Shown here: one piece after another, positions 28,067-35,935 of the stretch | Layout of the letters: the number at the start of each line of letters is the position of its first letter | How positions within the stretch are numbered: the stretch's first letter is position 1 | Source: Streptococcus constellatus | Lineage (GTDB): Bacteria > Bacillota > Bacilli > Lactobacillales > Streptococcaceae | Assembly (NCBI RefSeq): GCF_902167705.1 | Contig: NZ_CABHMZ010000026.1 | Location: forward strand, 1-64,000 | Direction: 5' to 3' | DNA length: 64,000 nucleotides | The notes under the pieces: generated by a model | Seen by the model: only the letters and a program-made list of their open reading frames with translations | The model's database searches: none | What the model was told of the DNA's origin: nothing | Made by a program: the position numbers and the translations under genes

Positions 28067-29372
28067 TCTTTCCTCCTATTTTCGGAATTTTAATATAGGT
28101 ATAAAAGCCATTACGCTTTTCAAAATGGACACTACCGCCAATAATCGCTAGGCGTTCCTGCATTTGCTTTAGACCATAACCATAGTGAAGCTCGTCAAAA
28201 CCAACTCCATCATCTTGTATAGACATGATATAATTCTCTTCTTCTAATAACTCAATCCAAACCGTTTTGACATGCCCATGCCGTACCGAATTGGTAATGG
28301 ACTCTTGAATCACCCGAAAGACAATATCTTCTTTTGCAACATCCAAATCAATTGTGGCCCATTCATAGCGAAAATGAATTTCCAAATTAGAAATGGCTTC
28401 ATATTCTCGAATAATTTTGAACAACGCTTCCTTTAAGCTATTATTTTCTAAAGCACCAGGTCGCATTTTATTGAGTGAACCTCGTACATCACGGATACCA
28501 TCTCGTACAACCACAGAAACATTTTCTAACTGTTCCTTAGCACGATTTTTGTCAATATCCACCAATACTTTAACTGCATCAATCCCCGCAGAAATCCCTG
28601 TCAAAGCATGCCCTAGCGTATCATGAATTTCTCTAGCGATTCGCTTTCTTTCACGGTCTTCTGCGATTTTTTCAGATAAGGCTAAATAACTATTCAACTC
28701 GCGATTGGCTTGTGCGGCCATGCGTAGCTCTTCTTCAATATGATGTTTTTCGGTCATCGCAGATAAAATATAGAATAGTAGAGAAATCATAAAGACAACT
28801 AGATTCAGTGAAAAGAGAAAATTCTTTCCAAAAAGGAGGACCATGCGAATCGATTCTGGACAAAAGCGAATATAAGTATCTAACGAAGGCAATTTAACAA
28901 AAAGCGACATTAAATCATAGTTGGATAAGAGTAACATGGTAAAACTCAAAATGATAAAGGAAAACCAGTATTTCCGATCTTTTGAGGTGTTAAATTCTTT
29001 GGAACCATAAAAAATATCTGCAAAAACTAAGAGAATCAGACCATTATAAGAAGAATGCAAGACAGAAAAGATAACTAACATCAGCAAAATCTCAATAATA
29101 GTTACTTTATCATAAACGGATAGCTGATTTGGATGCTTCTCACGGTAATAAAAAACCAACAATAAGCAAGCATAAAAAGCAATAGACATCCAAAAGCTAA
29201 AACTCGGCGATCCTGGTATAGCATCTAAACGTCCTAACAGTGAATGAGCATATCCTTTTGCCACTACATAATTCGTTGCAAAAAGATAAATAGAGGCATT
29301 GTAAACAATGGCAATAAAATTGATGGCCATCAAAGCAATTTTGCTATAAAAGATACTTCTATTTTGTCTCAT
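28059..29372 (-). CDS. levR: sensor histidine kinase of the lev locus
   Basis: A HisKA_3-type kinase of 437 residues. The first half contains about seven hydrophobic helices (to residue about 220). Then come the phospho-acceptor motif REIHDTLGHALTGI and the ATPase region with NSVRHGHVK (N box), DDGVGFD and GYGLKQM (G boxes). It has no large extracellular domain, so ligand sensing probably comes from the two flanking binding proteins. The ATG at 29370-29372 overlaps the levQ stop as TAATG; a GTG nine bases upstream is a weaker alternative. Letter assigned by gene order. Confidence 0.82.
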   Translation of the reverse strand: MRQNRSIFYSKIALMAINFIAIVYNASIYLFATNYVVAKGYAHSLLGRLDAIPGSPSFSFWMSIAFYACLLLVFYYREKHPNQLSVYDKVTIIEILLMLVIFSVLHSSYNGLILLVFADIFYGSKEFNTSKDRKYWFSFIILSFTMLLLSNYDLMSLFVKLPSLDTYIRFCPESIRMVLLFGKNFLFSLNLVVFMISLLFYILSAMTEKHHIEEELRMAAQANRELNSYLALSEKIAEDRERKRIAREIHDTLGHALTGISAGIDAVKVLVDIDKNRAKEQLENVSVVVRDGIRDVRGSLNKMRPGALENNSLKEALFKIIREYEAISNLEIHFRYEWATIDLDVAKEDIVFRVIQESITNSVRHGHVKTVWIELLEEENYIMSIQDDGVGFDELHYGYGLKQMQERLAIIGGSVHFEKRNGFYTYIKIPKIGGKND

Positions 29373-30358
29373 TATTGCCACCCTGTAATTGTATATTGAG
29401 CGATATTCTCTTTATTTACTAAACGAACAGGAATGAGATATTCCTCTTTGTAAGCTTGATGTTTCATCATGCGCTCAATCACTTCTGTCACCTTTCTGCC
29501 CATTTGAATCGGAGACTGAGCAACCGTCCCTTGAATATCATTGGTATTTGCCAAGAAATTTTTAATATCAGGTGAGCCATCTACGCCATAGATTGCCATC
29601 TTATCTGTCACACCTTGATCTTTTATAGCCGCAAGAGCTCCGACAGCTGCACGATCATTTAAAGACATGACCACATTAAATTGCATCCCTTCATTCAGGG
29701 CTTTTTTTACTTGAGGCATACTTTCTTCTGTTTGCCCCAATGTCTCTCGCTCAGAGACCACCTGATAAGCAGGATGTCCTTTAATCGTGTCTAAAAATCC
29801 TTGAATTCGGTCCATCGCAGACACTGCATTACGATGTTCCAACAGTAAAATCTTCGCACTTGATAATCGTTTCATCATATCATTTGCGATTAACACGCCT
29901 GCTTGATAATTATCAGATACAATAGTTGTATCAACCTTGGCTTCCTTACTAATCGGTGCATCTACAACAATAATTTTAATACCTGCCTTTTTAGCTTTCC
30001 TCAAAGATGCAATAATTTTTGAACTATCGCTTTTAACGGGGTTAATGACAATGACATTCACTTTTTCTTGAACAAAATAATCAATCTGCTGGCTTTGCTT
30101 GTCTTCGTCTAGTTCTGGATCTCGCACATAAAGCCGATTGCCCTGTTGATTCGTTTTTTTCTCAATCTCCGCATTTAAAGTTTTATAAAAATCATTATTC
30201 ATCGTCATATAGGTTGCTCCTATCTTGACCTGTTTACTATCTGATGACATTCCCTTTACATAGAGAAAAACTAAGCCCGTCAAAACAAAAACTAATAGAG
30301 AAAATAATAGATATTTACGACAATTGCGATATTGCTTTTTTCCTTTACCTGCTCTCAT
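29372..30358 (-). CDS. levQ: membrane-anchored sugar-binding protein, LacI/ribose-binding fold (LevQ-type)
   Basis: Type 1 periplasmic-binding fold protein of 328 residues. A basic N-terminus is followed by a hydrophobic anchor (about 15-35) without a lipobox. The fold shows QIDYFVQEKVNVIVINP, ILLLEHRNAVSAMDR and IYGVDGSPDIKNFL, as in ribose-binding proteins. There is no transporter partner, and its stop overlaps the kinase start, so a signalling role is likely. First gene of the four-gene sensor operon. The promoter region at about 30410-30445 has TTGTCG and overlapping TATAAT-like boxes, and AAGGAG precedes the ATG. Confidence 0.8.
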   Translation of the reverse strand: MRAGKGKKQYRNCRKYLLFSLLVFVLTGLVFLYVKGMSSDSKQVKIGATYMTMNNDFYKTLNAEIEKKTNQQGNRLYVRDPELDEDKQSQQIDYFVQEKVNVIVINPVKSDSSKIIASLRKAKKAGIKIIVVDAPISKEAKVDTTIVSDNYQAGVLIANDMMKRLSSAKILLLEHRNAVSAMDRIQGFLDTIKGHPAYQVVSERETLGQTEESMPQVKKALNEGMQFNVVMSLNDRAAVGALAAIKDQGVTDKMAIYGVDGSPDIKNFLANTNDIQGTVAQSPIQMGRKVTEVIERMMKHQAYKEEYLIPVRLVNKENIAQYTITGWQ

Positions 30359-30620
30359 TTTTTCTCCTTATCAACAGCAATCTTAAACAGAAAACTCTGT
30401 TTTAGCTAGGTTTATTATATTATATTTATACAAAAAAACAAAACTTCGACAAGAAAAAGAAGTGTGAAAAACTTGAAAAATCCCTCTCACTTTCTTGTTT
30501 TTAGACTCAAGTTGAAACTAAATGCAACATCTTTTCAGATTGTTGGTTTCTATATTGTGCATGTTATTCGTACTTTGTTAAAAGTATAGAATGTTGATTA
30601 TTTTTCACCAACTAAAAATA

Positions 30621-30790
30621 GAGGCTGGGCAAAAAGTGTCCCAGCTTCTATCAGATTTAGTAATAAACGAATAACGCAGTAGGTGATTGGGCTCTTCATT
30701 CGCTTTTCAAGCTCGGAAGAGCACCTAACCACCCTTGCGGGGGTGGGACTACGAACTAAAAATTTTCGATTTTTAGTTCTGTCCCACTCC
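30621..30790 (-). repeat. 3'-end structured repeat element, copy B, behind ssbB
   Basis: In the direction of ssbB transcription there are three hairpins. A: GTGGGAC (30743-30749) with GTCCCAC (30781-30787) around a long AT stem. B: a stem of about 15 bp between 30681 and 30730 with AGCGAAT in the loop, followed by ACTGCGTTATTCG. C: GCTGGG/CCCAGC (30621-30647), followed by TATTTTT, which serves as terminator. The same architecture is found behind yajC. The remaining bases of the 440-base gap to levQ hold only a ComX-box-like octamer and the levQ promoter. Confidence 0.7.
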
Positions 30791-30800
30791 CTTATCTTTA

Positions 30801-31196
30801 TTAAAATGGCAATTCCTCTTCTTCTAGAACCAAATCTGCCAAGTCTGCACCTGTATTATTCTCACGAAGAGCTCGTTGGGCACGACTTTCTAATAACTGG
30901 AAGCCGTTGCAAAGTACTTCTGTTACATAATGTGTCACACCGTCTTTCTCATAACGGCGAGTACGAAGTTCTCCATCAAGAGAAATTAAGCTTCCTTTTG
31001 TTGCATAACTTGCTAAGGTTTCGGCTAATTTGCCCCAAACAATGACGTTTACAAAATCCGCTTCTCGCTCGCCATTTTGTCCTTTATATCGGCGATTAAC
31101 AGCAAGTGTTGCACGCGCCACAGATTTATCATTAGCTGTTTTATTTAACTCTGGTGTATTAACCAAGCGACCAATTAAAATTACTTTATTATACAT
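30801..31196 (-). CDS. ssbB: single-stranded DNA-binding protein SsbB (competence-induced)
   Basis: OB-fold protein of 131 residues, the short paralogue that protects incoming single-stranded DNA during transformation. The start MYNKVILIGRLVNTPEL and the body VARATLAVNRRYKG and DFVNVIVWGK are typical. It lacks the long glutamine/glycine linker of SsbA but keeps a short acidic end, EEEELPF. A canonical ComX box lies 22 bases upstream. The groESL neighbourhood is the same as in S. pneumoniae, apart from the lev insertion. Confidence 0.93.
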   Translation of the reverse strand: MYNKVILIGRLVNTPELNKTANDKSVARATLAVNRRYKGQNGEREADFVNVIVWGKLAETLASYATKGSLISLDGELRTRRYEKDGVTHYVTEVLCNGFQLLESRAQRALRENNTGADLADLVLEEEELPF

Positions 31197-31217
31197 TTTC
31201 TTTTCCTCCTAACTATT

Positions 31218-31225
31218 TATTCGTA
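31218..31225 (-). promoter_or_regulatory. ComX (SigX) cin-box of ssbB
   Basis: TACGAATA on the minus strand, preceded by a T-rich stretch as in other late competence promoters, 22 bases before the ssbB start. Confidence 0.9.
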
Positions 31226-31267
31226 AGAAAAAAGAAAAAATCGTGAAAATTCACGATTAATTTGTAC

Positions 31268-31894
31268 TTATTCTTGCCAATGTTTGATTGGATCAAAAGC
31301 TGTTCCTACTACTTCTGAGCTTGCTAATTCAATAATTCCGCGCTTTTGTGGGGCATTTGGTAGTTGCAACTCACGAGGACTGCACATCATACCAAAACTC
31401 GCTACTCCACGCAGTTCACCAGGAAAAATCAAGTTTCCTTTTGGCATCATAGCACCAGGTAATGCCACAATCGTCTTGAGACCCACTTTAGCATTAGGCG
31501 CTCCTGCTACGATTTGAATTACTTTTTCTGCTGCGACTCTTACTTGACAAATATTGAGATGGTCACTATCCGGATGTGCTTCCATTTCAACAATTTCACC
31601 TACTACAAATTTTGGAGTAAGATCATTGACTAATTCTGGCTCAAAACCTGCTTGACTCAATTCTTGGTTAAGAATTGAAATTTCTTCATCAGTCAGGAAA
31701 ACTTGTCCGCGATCAGTGATATTAAAAAGATTGGAAACCCAAAAAATATTCCAAGCAACCGTTTCTCCAGTATCTTGGCGATAGACACGCGCCACATCAC
31801 CTTTGCGTTCAGCAGATAACTTAGCATCTTGACTGTCTGCAACAATCACCATCAACACATCGCCAACATGCTCTTTATTATATGTAAAAATCAT
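31268..31894 (-). CDS. ytpR: YtpR-type tRNA-binding domain protein
   Basis: A 208-residue protein resembling the N-terminal part of phenylalanyl-tRNA synthetase beta. An N-terminal DUF4479-like region (TYNKEHVGDVLMVIV) is followed by an OB-fold tRNA-binding domain from about residue 95 (FVVGEIVEMEAHPDSDHLNICQV, then PKGNLIFPGELRGVASFGMMCS). The function is unknown; family members often sit next to thioredoxin genes as here. The gap to the thioredoxin gene is 21 bases. Confidence 0.9.
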   Translation of the reverse strand: MIFTYNKEHVGDVLMVIVADSQDAKLSAERKGDVARVYRQDTGETVAWNIFWVSNLFNITDRGQVFLTDEEISILNQELSQAGFEPELVNDLTPKFVVGEIVEMEAHPDSDHLNICQVRVAAEKVIQIVAGAPNAKVGLKTIVALPGAMMPKGNLIFPGELRGVASFGMMCSPRELQLPNAPQKRGIIELASSEVVGTAFDPIKHWQE

Positions 31895-31915
31895 TGTTCC
31901 TCCACTATATACAAT

Positions 31916-32233
31916 TCATACTAACTGTGCTAAAAATTCATTGATTTGCATCTTCGTTTTTCGCTCTCGATTAACAAAACGACCAATTTCTTGCCCATTT
32001 TCTAAGACTACCAGGCTAGGAATGCCATAGATATTCCATTTTTTGGCAACTTCCATATAGTCATCACGATTAACCTCAACAAAGGTAAAATCGGGATTTT
32101 CTGCTTCGATTTCAGGCAGCAATGGTTTTAGAAAACGACAATCTCCGCACCAGTCAGCTGTGAAAAGGAAAACAGTTTTTCCTTCACGATTTACTAATGT
32201 TGCTAATTCTTCGATAGTTGCTGGAATCATCAT
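31916..32233 (-). CDS. thioredoxin-family protein
   Basis: A 105-residue single-domain thioredoxin. The redox motif is WCGDC (residues 28-32) rather than the classical WCGPC, and the cis-proline segment is IYGIPSLVV. The altered dipeptide shifts the redox potential and is typical of this YtpP-like group. It overlaps the upstream DUF4651 gene by four bases and is followed by ytpR: one operon. Confidence 0.9.
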   Translation of the reverse strand: MMIPATIEELATLVNREGKTVFLFTADWCGDCRFLKPLLPEIEAENPDFTFVEVNRDDYMEVAKKWNIYGIPSLVVLENGQEIGRFVNRERKTKMQINEFLAQLV

Positions 32234-32517
32234 TGCTCTTCCTCATAGCTCAATTCGCCATTTTCATACACAAATGTAAAGTGCCGATCATCTTCGTACA
32301 CCACACCACCAACCAATTGGTGTTCATCTGACTTATATAATTGCACATACAGTGTAGCAATTGGACCTAATTCAGATAACCTTTCCCGAATGTCAGCAAC
32401 TAATTGCTCACGCTGCTCAGCTTCTTTTCGTTCATCCAACGTTTTTTTAGTAGCATAAGCTGCAATCCCTACTCCCGCAAGTGCAGCCGTTGTTAATAGA
32501 ATCTTTTTAGCTTTCAT
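32230..32517 (-). CDS. DUF4651-type membrane-anchored small protein
   Basis: Ninety-five residues with a short N-terminal membrane segment (KKILLTTAALAGVGIAAYA) and an outward or cytoplasmic domain rich in acidic residues ending YENGELSYEEEQ. Unknown function. It leads the DUF4651-thioredoxin-ytpR operon. The promoter (TTGTCC, 17 bases, TAAAAT at 32524-32529) places the transcription start at or within a base or two of the ATG, and no ribosome site is visible, so the mRNA is predicted to be leaderless. Confidence 0.82.
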   Translation of the reverse strand: MKAKKILLTTAALAGVGIAAYATKKTLDERKEAEQREQLVADIRERLSELGPIATLYVQLYKSDEHQLVGGVVYEDDRHFTFVYENGELSYEEEQ

Positions 32518-32523
32518 GACAAT

Positions 32524-32552
32524 ATTTTAACACAAAAGATAAATTGGGACAA
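32524..32552 (-). promoter_or_regulatory. promoter of the DUF4651-thioredoxin-ytpR operon
   Basis: TTGTCC (32547-32552) and TAAAAT (32524-32529) spaced by 17 bases. Only six bases separate the -10 from the ATG. Confidence 0.7.
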
Positions 32553-32636
32553 ATCGAAACACTATTGTTTTTTATCTTTGAACGCTACCCAACTATGATA
32601 GAAAATGATAAAATAAGAGCAGAAAGAAGGTTAATG

Positions 32637-33701
32637 ATGTCAGAATTATTTTCAAAAATTAAAGAAGTGACAGAAATCTCTGCTATTTCAGGGCACGAAG
32701 CGCCTGTTCGTGATTATTTGCGTGAAAAAATCACCCCTCATGTGGACGAAGTCGTAACAGACGGCCTAGGAGGCATTTTCGGAGTGAAACATTCAGAAGC
32801 TATTGATGCGCCACGTATACTCGTTGCTGCACACATGGACGAAGTTGGCTTCATGGTGAGTGAAATCAGAACAGACGGAACTTTCCGAGTCGTTCAAATC
32901 GGAGGTTGGAATCCACTGGTTGTCAGCAGCCAACGCTTTAAATTATTTACTCATACAGGAGACGAAATTCCTGTTATTTCAGGCTCCATTCCACCGCATT
33001 TGACACGTGGAACAGGTGGACCAAGTCTACCAAGGATTGAAGACATCGTTTTTGACGGTGGGTTTGCTGACAAAGCGGAAGCTGAAAGCTACGGGATTCG
33101 TCCCGGTGACACGATTGTGCCAGACAGTTCCGCTATCCTCACAGTCAACGGCAAAAATATCATTTCTAAAGCTTGGGATAATCGTTACGGTGTTCTCATG
33201 GTGAGTGAACTAGTTCAAGCTCTGGCTGGAGAAAAACTTGACAACGAACTTTATGTTGGGGCAAACGTCCAAGAAGAAGTTGGCTTACGTGGTGCTCATG
33301 TTTCAACGACTAAATTTGACCCAGAAGTTTTCCTTGCGGTGGACTGTTCTCCGGCTGGTGACATTTATGGCGATCAAGGTGCCATCGGAGAAGGAACCTT
33401 AATTCGTTTCTTCGATCCAGGACATCTCATGCTACCAAATATGAAAGACTTCCTTTTGACAACCGCAGAAGAGGCAGGTATCAAATATCAATACTACTGT
33501 GGCAAAGGCGGTACTGATGCAGGTGCAGCACATCTGAAAAATGGCGGCGTACCTTCAACTACTATCGGTGTCTGTGCACGCTATATTCATTCTCATCAAA
33601 CGCTCTATGCAATGGACGACTTTCTCCAAGCTCAAGCTTTCTTACAAGCTCTGGTTAAGAAGTTGGATCGCTCAACTGTTGATTTGATTACACGTTATTA
33701 A
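32637..33701 (+). CDS. pepA: glutamyl aminopeptidase, M42 family
   Basis: Cobalt/zinc M42 aminopeptidase of 354 residues that removes N-terminal Glu/Asp from peptides. Metal and catalytic segments are AAHMDEVGFMV (about 66-76), SKAWDNRYG, QEEVGLRGA (catalytic Glu-Glu) and VDCSPAGD, with the terminal CARYIHSHQ histidines. The frame is open 31 codons upstream, but MSELFSKIKEV matches the family start and follows GAAGG. An adjacent ATG one codon earlier is an alternative. The only plus-strand gene between 19 and 64 kb, divergent from the DUF4651 operon. Confidence 0.94.
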   Translation: MSELFSKIKEVTEISAISGHEAPVRDYLREKITPHVDEVVTDGLGGIFGVKHSEAIDAPRILVAAHMDEVGFMVSEIRTDGTFRVVQIGGWNPLVVSSQRFKLFTHTGDEIPVISGSIPPHLTRGTGGPSLPRIEDIVFDGGFADKAEAESYGIRPGDTIVPDSSAILTVNGKNIISKAWDNRYGVLMVSELVQALAGEKLDNELYVGANVQEEVGLRGAHVSTTKFDPEVFLAVDCSPAGDIYGDQGAIGEGTLIRFFDPGHLMLPNMKDFLLTTAEEAGIKYQYYCGKGGTDAGAAHLKNGGVPSTTIGVCARYIHSHQTLYAMDDFLQAQAFLQALVKKLDRSTVDLITRY

Positions 33702-33740
33702 AGTTTGAAGCTAGGAACTTTTTTCCCAGCTTCAAACTTT
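33700..33740 (+). terminator. pepA terminator overlapping the stop codon
   Basis: A 13-bp perfect stem (aaagtttgaagct with its complement, 33700-33712 and 33728-33740) that starts in the stop codon. Its inner part (gctaggaac) resembles hairpin C of the 3'-end repeat family. Confidence 0.75.
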
Positions 33741-33773
33741 ACTGTCTCAATGTATTTTTGCTATTAGAAGTAA

Positions 33774-33803
33774 AGAGACTGAACGTCATGTTCGGTCTCT
33801 TTT
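33774..33803 (-). terminator. folT-side terminator
   Basis: An 11-bp stem (agagactgaac with gttcggtctct, one G-T pair) with A and T runs on both sides. It can serve folT and the convergent pepA. Confidence 0.65.
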
Positions 33804-33822
33804 GGATGTTTATTCATCATTT

Positions 33823-34383
33823 TTACTTATTGCTTAAGCCCATCAACTTACGAAACTCAGGAATCCGTTGCAGCTGCGGAACAATGAGCATCGTCACAAA
33901 TACTCGTAAAGGAATTTCAAAAACTGACCAAGCCCGAGCTGCATATAGAGCAAAAAATGGTACCTTATATTGCAAATGTAGAACTAGTGGTATCAATGTA
34001 AATGTTCCCACTCCCATAATAGCTAATGTGGCTAATGTAACCCACAACCAGTCTTTCTTGCGCTCTACTTTCAATTCTTTTCCATAAAAGAAATAACCAT
34101 AGAGCATACCTTGCAGCGCTTCAATCAATGTAAACCAGATAATAAATGGATGACCTTGATTTACAAAAAAGAAAGAGGCTACATCGTAAACAGCAGAAAC
34201 CAGACCAGACAATAATGGACCAGCAATCGTTCCCATAAGGGTATAGCTAATAAAGGCAGGGCTTAACTTCCATAAATTAGGAATAACAAAGACTGAGAAC
34301 TTCTCCAACACAAAGCAGAGAGCCACAATCATAGCAAGGGCAACCAAAAGTTGCACCGACAACTTAGGCGAATTCTTTTTCAT
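33823..34383 (-). CDS. folT: folate ECF transporter substrate-specific component
   Basis: S-component of an energy-coupling-factor importer for folate, 186 residues with five or six membrane helices. Family features are FSVFVIPNLWKLSPAFISYTLMGTIAGP and AVYDVASFFF. The frame is open further upstream through the riboswitch; the ATG at 34383 has AAGGAG six bases before it. It uses the shared EcfAAT module encoded elsewhere. A tetrahydrofolate riboswitch in its leader and folC next door confirm the substrate. Confidence 0.92.
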   Translation of the reverse strand: MKKNSPKLSVQLLVALAMIVALCFVLEKFSVFVIPNLWKLSPAFISYTLMGTIAGPLLSGLVSAVYDVASFFFVNQGHPFIIWFTLIEALQGMLYGYFFYGKELKVERKKDWLWVTLATLAIMGVGTFTLIPLVLHLQYKVPFFALYAARAWSVFEIPLRVFVTMLIVPQLQRIPEFRKLMGLSNK

Positions 34384-34388
34384 AGTTC

Positions 34389-34409
34389 GCTCCTTTTCTA
34401 TTCGGGAGC
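34389..34409 (-). promoter_or_regulatory. Shine-Dalgarno-sequestering hairpin of folT
   Basis: GGCTCC pairs with the GGAGC of the folT ribosome site (GCTCC 34405-34409 with 34389-34393, 11-base loop). It lies directly between the riboswitch and the start codon and suggests translational control. Confidence 0.6.
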
Positions 34410-34417
34410 CGTCTGAT

Positions 34418-34508
34418 CGACAGCGGATGCAATGGCCTACCGCACAAAAGTTTCGTTGTATGGCAACATCCCATCCATACACACTTAACGCAGACCACTT
34501 ACTCTGTG
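34418..34508 (-). promoter_or_regulatory. tetrahydrofolate riboswitch (THF-I)
   Basis: On the minus strand the conserved core reads TGCGTTAAGTGTGT, GATGGGATGTTGCC, CATACAACGAAAC, then GTGCGGTAGGCCATTGCATCCGC. This matches the THF riboswitch consensus, including the pseudoknot-forming loops and the GCATCCGC 3' side. P2 (AGTGGTC with GGCCATT) and P3 (GTGTATGG with CCATACAAC) are visible. Binding of reduced folate should lower folT expression. Confidence 0.93.
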
Positions 34509-34562
34509 CAAATGAATTGCTCTTTTATTCTATCATATTTTAATTAGTTAGAAAATTATTTT

Positions 34563-35873
34563 TTATCTATCATTCAGTAGATATTTTCTGACTTCTGCAA
34601 GGAAGTAAAGAGAGCCTGTGATAAGCAACAGCTCTTTCTCTTCGTGTTCATCTCTTTGATACTGTGTTAAATAATGCTCCCAATTAACAAAGGCAAGCTT
34701 TTCATTCTTTGCCAAACCTTGCATCTCTTCTTTTGAAAAACTTCGTACATCAGCAAATGAAGTTAGTAATAATTGTACTTGTGGAACCTCTTTTAACAAA
34801 GCAATCATTTCTTGTACATCTTTTGTCTGAATACAAGAAAATAAAACCTTTTTTTGATAATCTGGAAAATGGCTTTCTATAGAAGCAATCAGTGCTTTCA
34901 TTGCATGAGGATTGTGTGCACCATCTAGAAAAATCAAAGGTGCAGTTGAAATTTTTTCCAAACGAGCAGGCCAATACGTTTGTTTCAATGCCCGTCTTAT
35001 CTCATCTTGCCTTAACAACGGCAAACCTTTCAAGTAGCAATAGTGATCGCACAATTCAAGTGCCAATCCCGCATTCTCAACTTGATGAACACCAAAAAGA
35101 GCACTCTGATAGCCTTCTTTCAGCCTACATGCGTTTGAAAACAAGAATTCTTCTCCCTCTGCCGAACTTTGCACAGGCTCCACCTGATAGCCTTGCCCAT
35201 AACAAACATGAGGAGACTGAAGTTGTTGAGCCTTATTGTGAATAACTGCCAGTGGTTCGGAAGCAATCTTTCCTGTCACCAACGGCACACCCTCTTTGAT
35301 AATACCGGCTTTCTGCTCTGCAATGTCTGCTAAGCTTGTTCCTAAAATTGCCGTGTGATCAAGTCCAATTGTCGTAATAGCTGTTAAATCCGGTTGACAT
35401 ACATTGGTGCTGTCCAATAAACCACCTAGCCCTACTTCCATGATAACCACATCTACCTGTTGCTGAAGGAAATACTCATAAACCAAAACTGTGATAATTT
35501 CAAACTCTGTTATTTCCTGTAAAATCGTATCATCTGCCTGTTTTTTTAATAAGCCCTGATAGGTTTGCAATAAAGAATGAAAATCTTGGTCAGAAATAGA
35601 CACTCCATTGATGGCAATTTGTTCATTATAAGACATCAGATAAGGTGATGTAAACGTTCCAACACGTAGCTTCTTTGCTTGCAAAAGCTGACGTAAATGC
35701 GCAATTGTTGATCCTTTTCCATTGGTACCAGCAACATGAATGACCGATACTTGCAAATGCGGATTCCCCCGCAATGCTAAAAGCCGCCTCACTCTTTCTA
35801 AGCCCAAATGTGGTTCTGTTGTTTGATGCTGCTGCAACCATTCTAAGTGTTGTTCTTCTTTTTCTTTCATCAT
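34563..35873 (-). CDS. folC: bifunctional folylpolyglutamate/dihydrofolate synthase
   Basis: Adds glutamate to folates (and possibly to dihydropteroate). The 436 residues contain the ATP loop GTNGKGST (49-56), the Omega-loop and ligand region SPYLMSYNEQIAING, the carbamylated-lysine neighbourhood DSTNVCQPD, the HTAILG segment, and LDGAHNPHAM at the start of the C-terminal domain. It stands upstream of folT, so folate uptake and retention are encoded together, although the riboswitch lies between them and controls folT only. Confidence 0.95.
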   Translation of the reverse strand: MMKEKEEQHLEWLQQHQTTEPHLGLERVRRLLALRGNPHLQVSVIHVAGTNGKGSTIAHLRQLLQAKKLRVGTFTSPYLMSYNEQIAINGVSISDQDFHSLLQTYQGLLKKQADDTILQEITEFEIITVLVYEYFLQQQVDVVIMEVGLGGLLDSTNVCQPDLTAITTIGLDHTAILGTSLADIAEQKAGIIKEGVPLVTGKIASEPLAVIHNKAQQLQSPHVCYGQGYQVEPVQSSAEGEEFLFSNACRLKEGYQSALFGVHQVENAGLALELCDHYCYLKGLPLLRQDEIRRALKQTYWPARLEKISTAPLIFLDGAHNPHAMKALIASIESHFPDYQKKVLFSCIQTKDVQEMIALLKEVPQVQLLLTSFADVRSFSKEEMQGLAKNEKLAFVNWEHYLTQYQRDEHEEKELLLITGSLYFLAEVRKYLLNDR

Positions 35874-35935
35874 CTTTCTTATCCAATCTATAATGCTCTC
35901 ATTTTATCATAGAAGTGAGATTTCTACAAAAAGAT

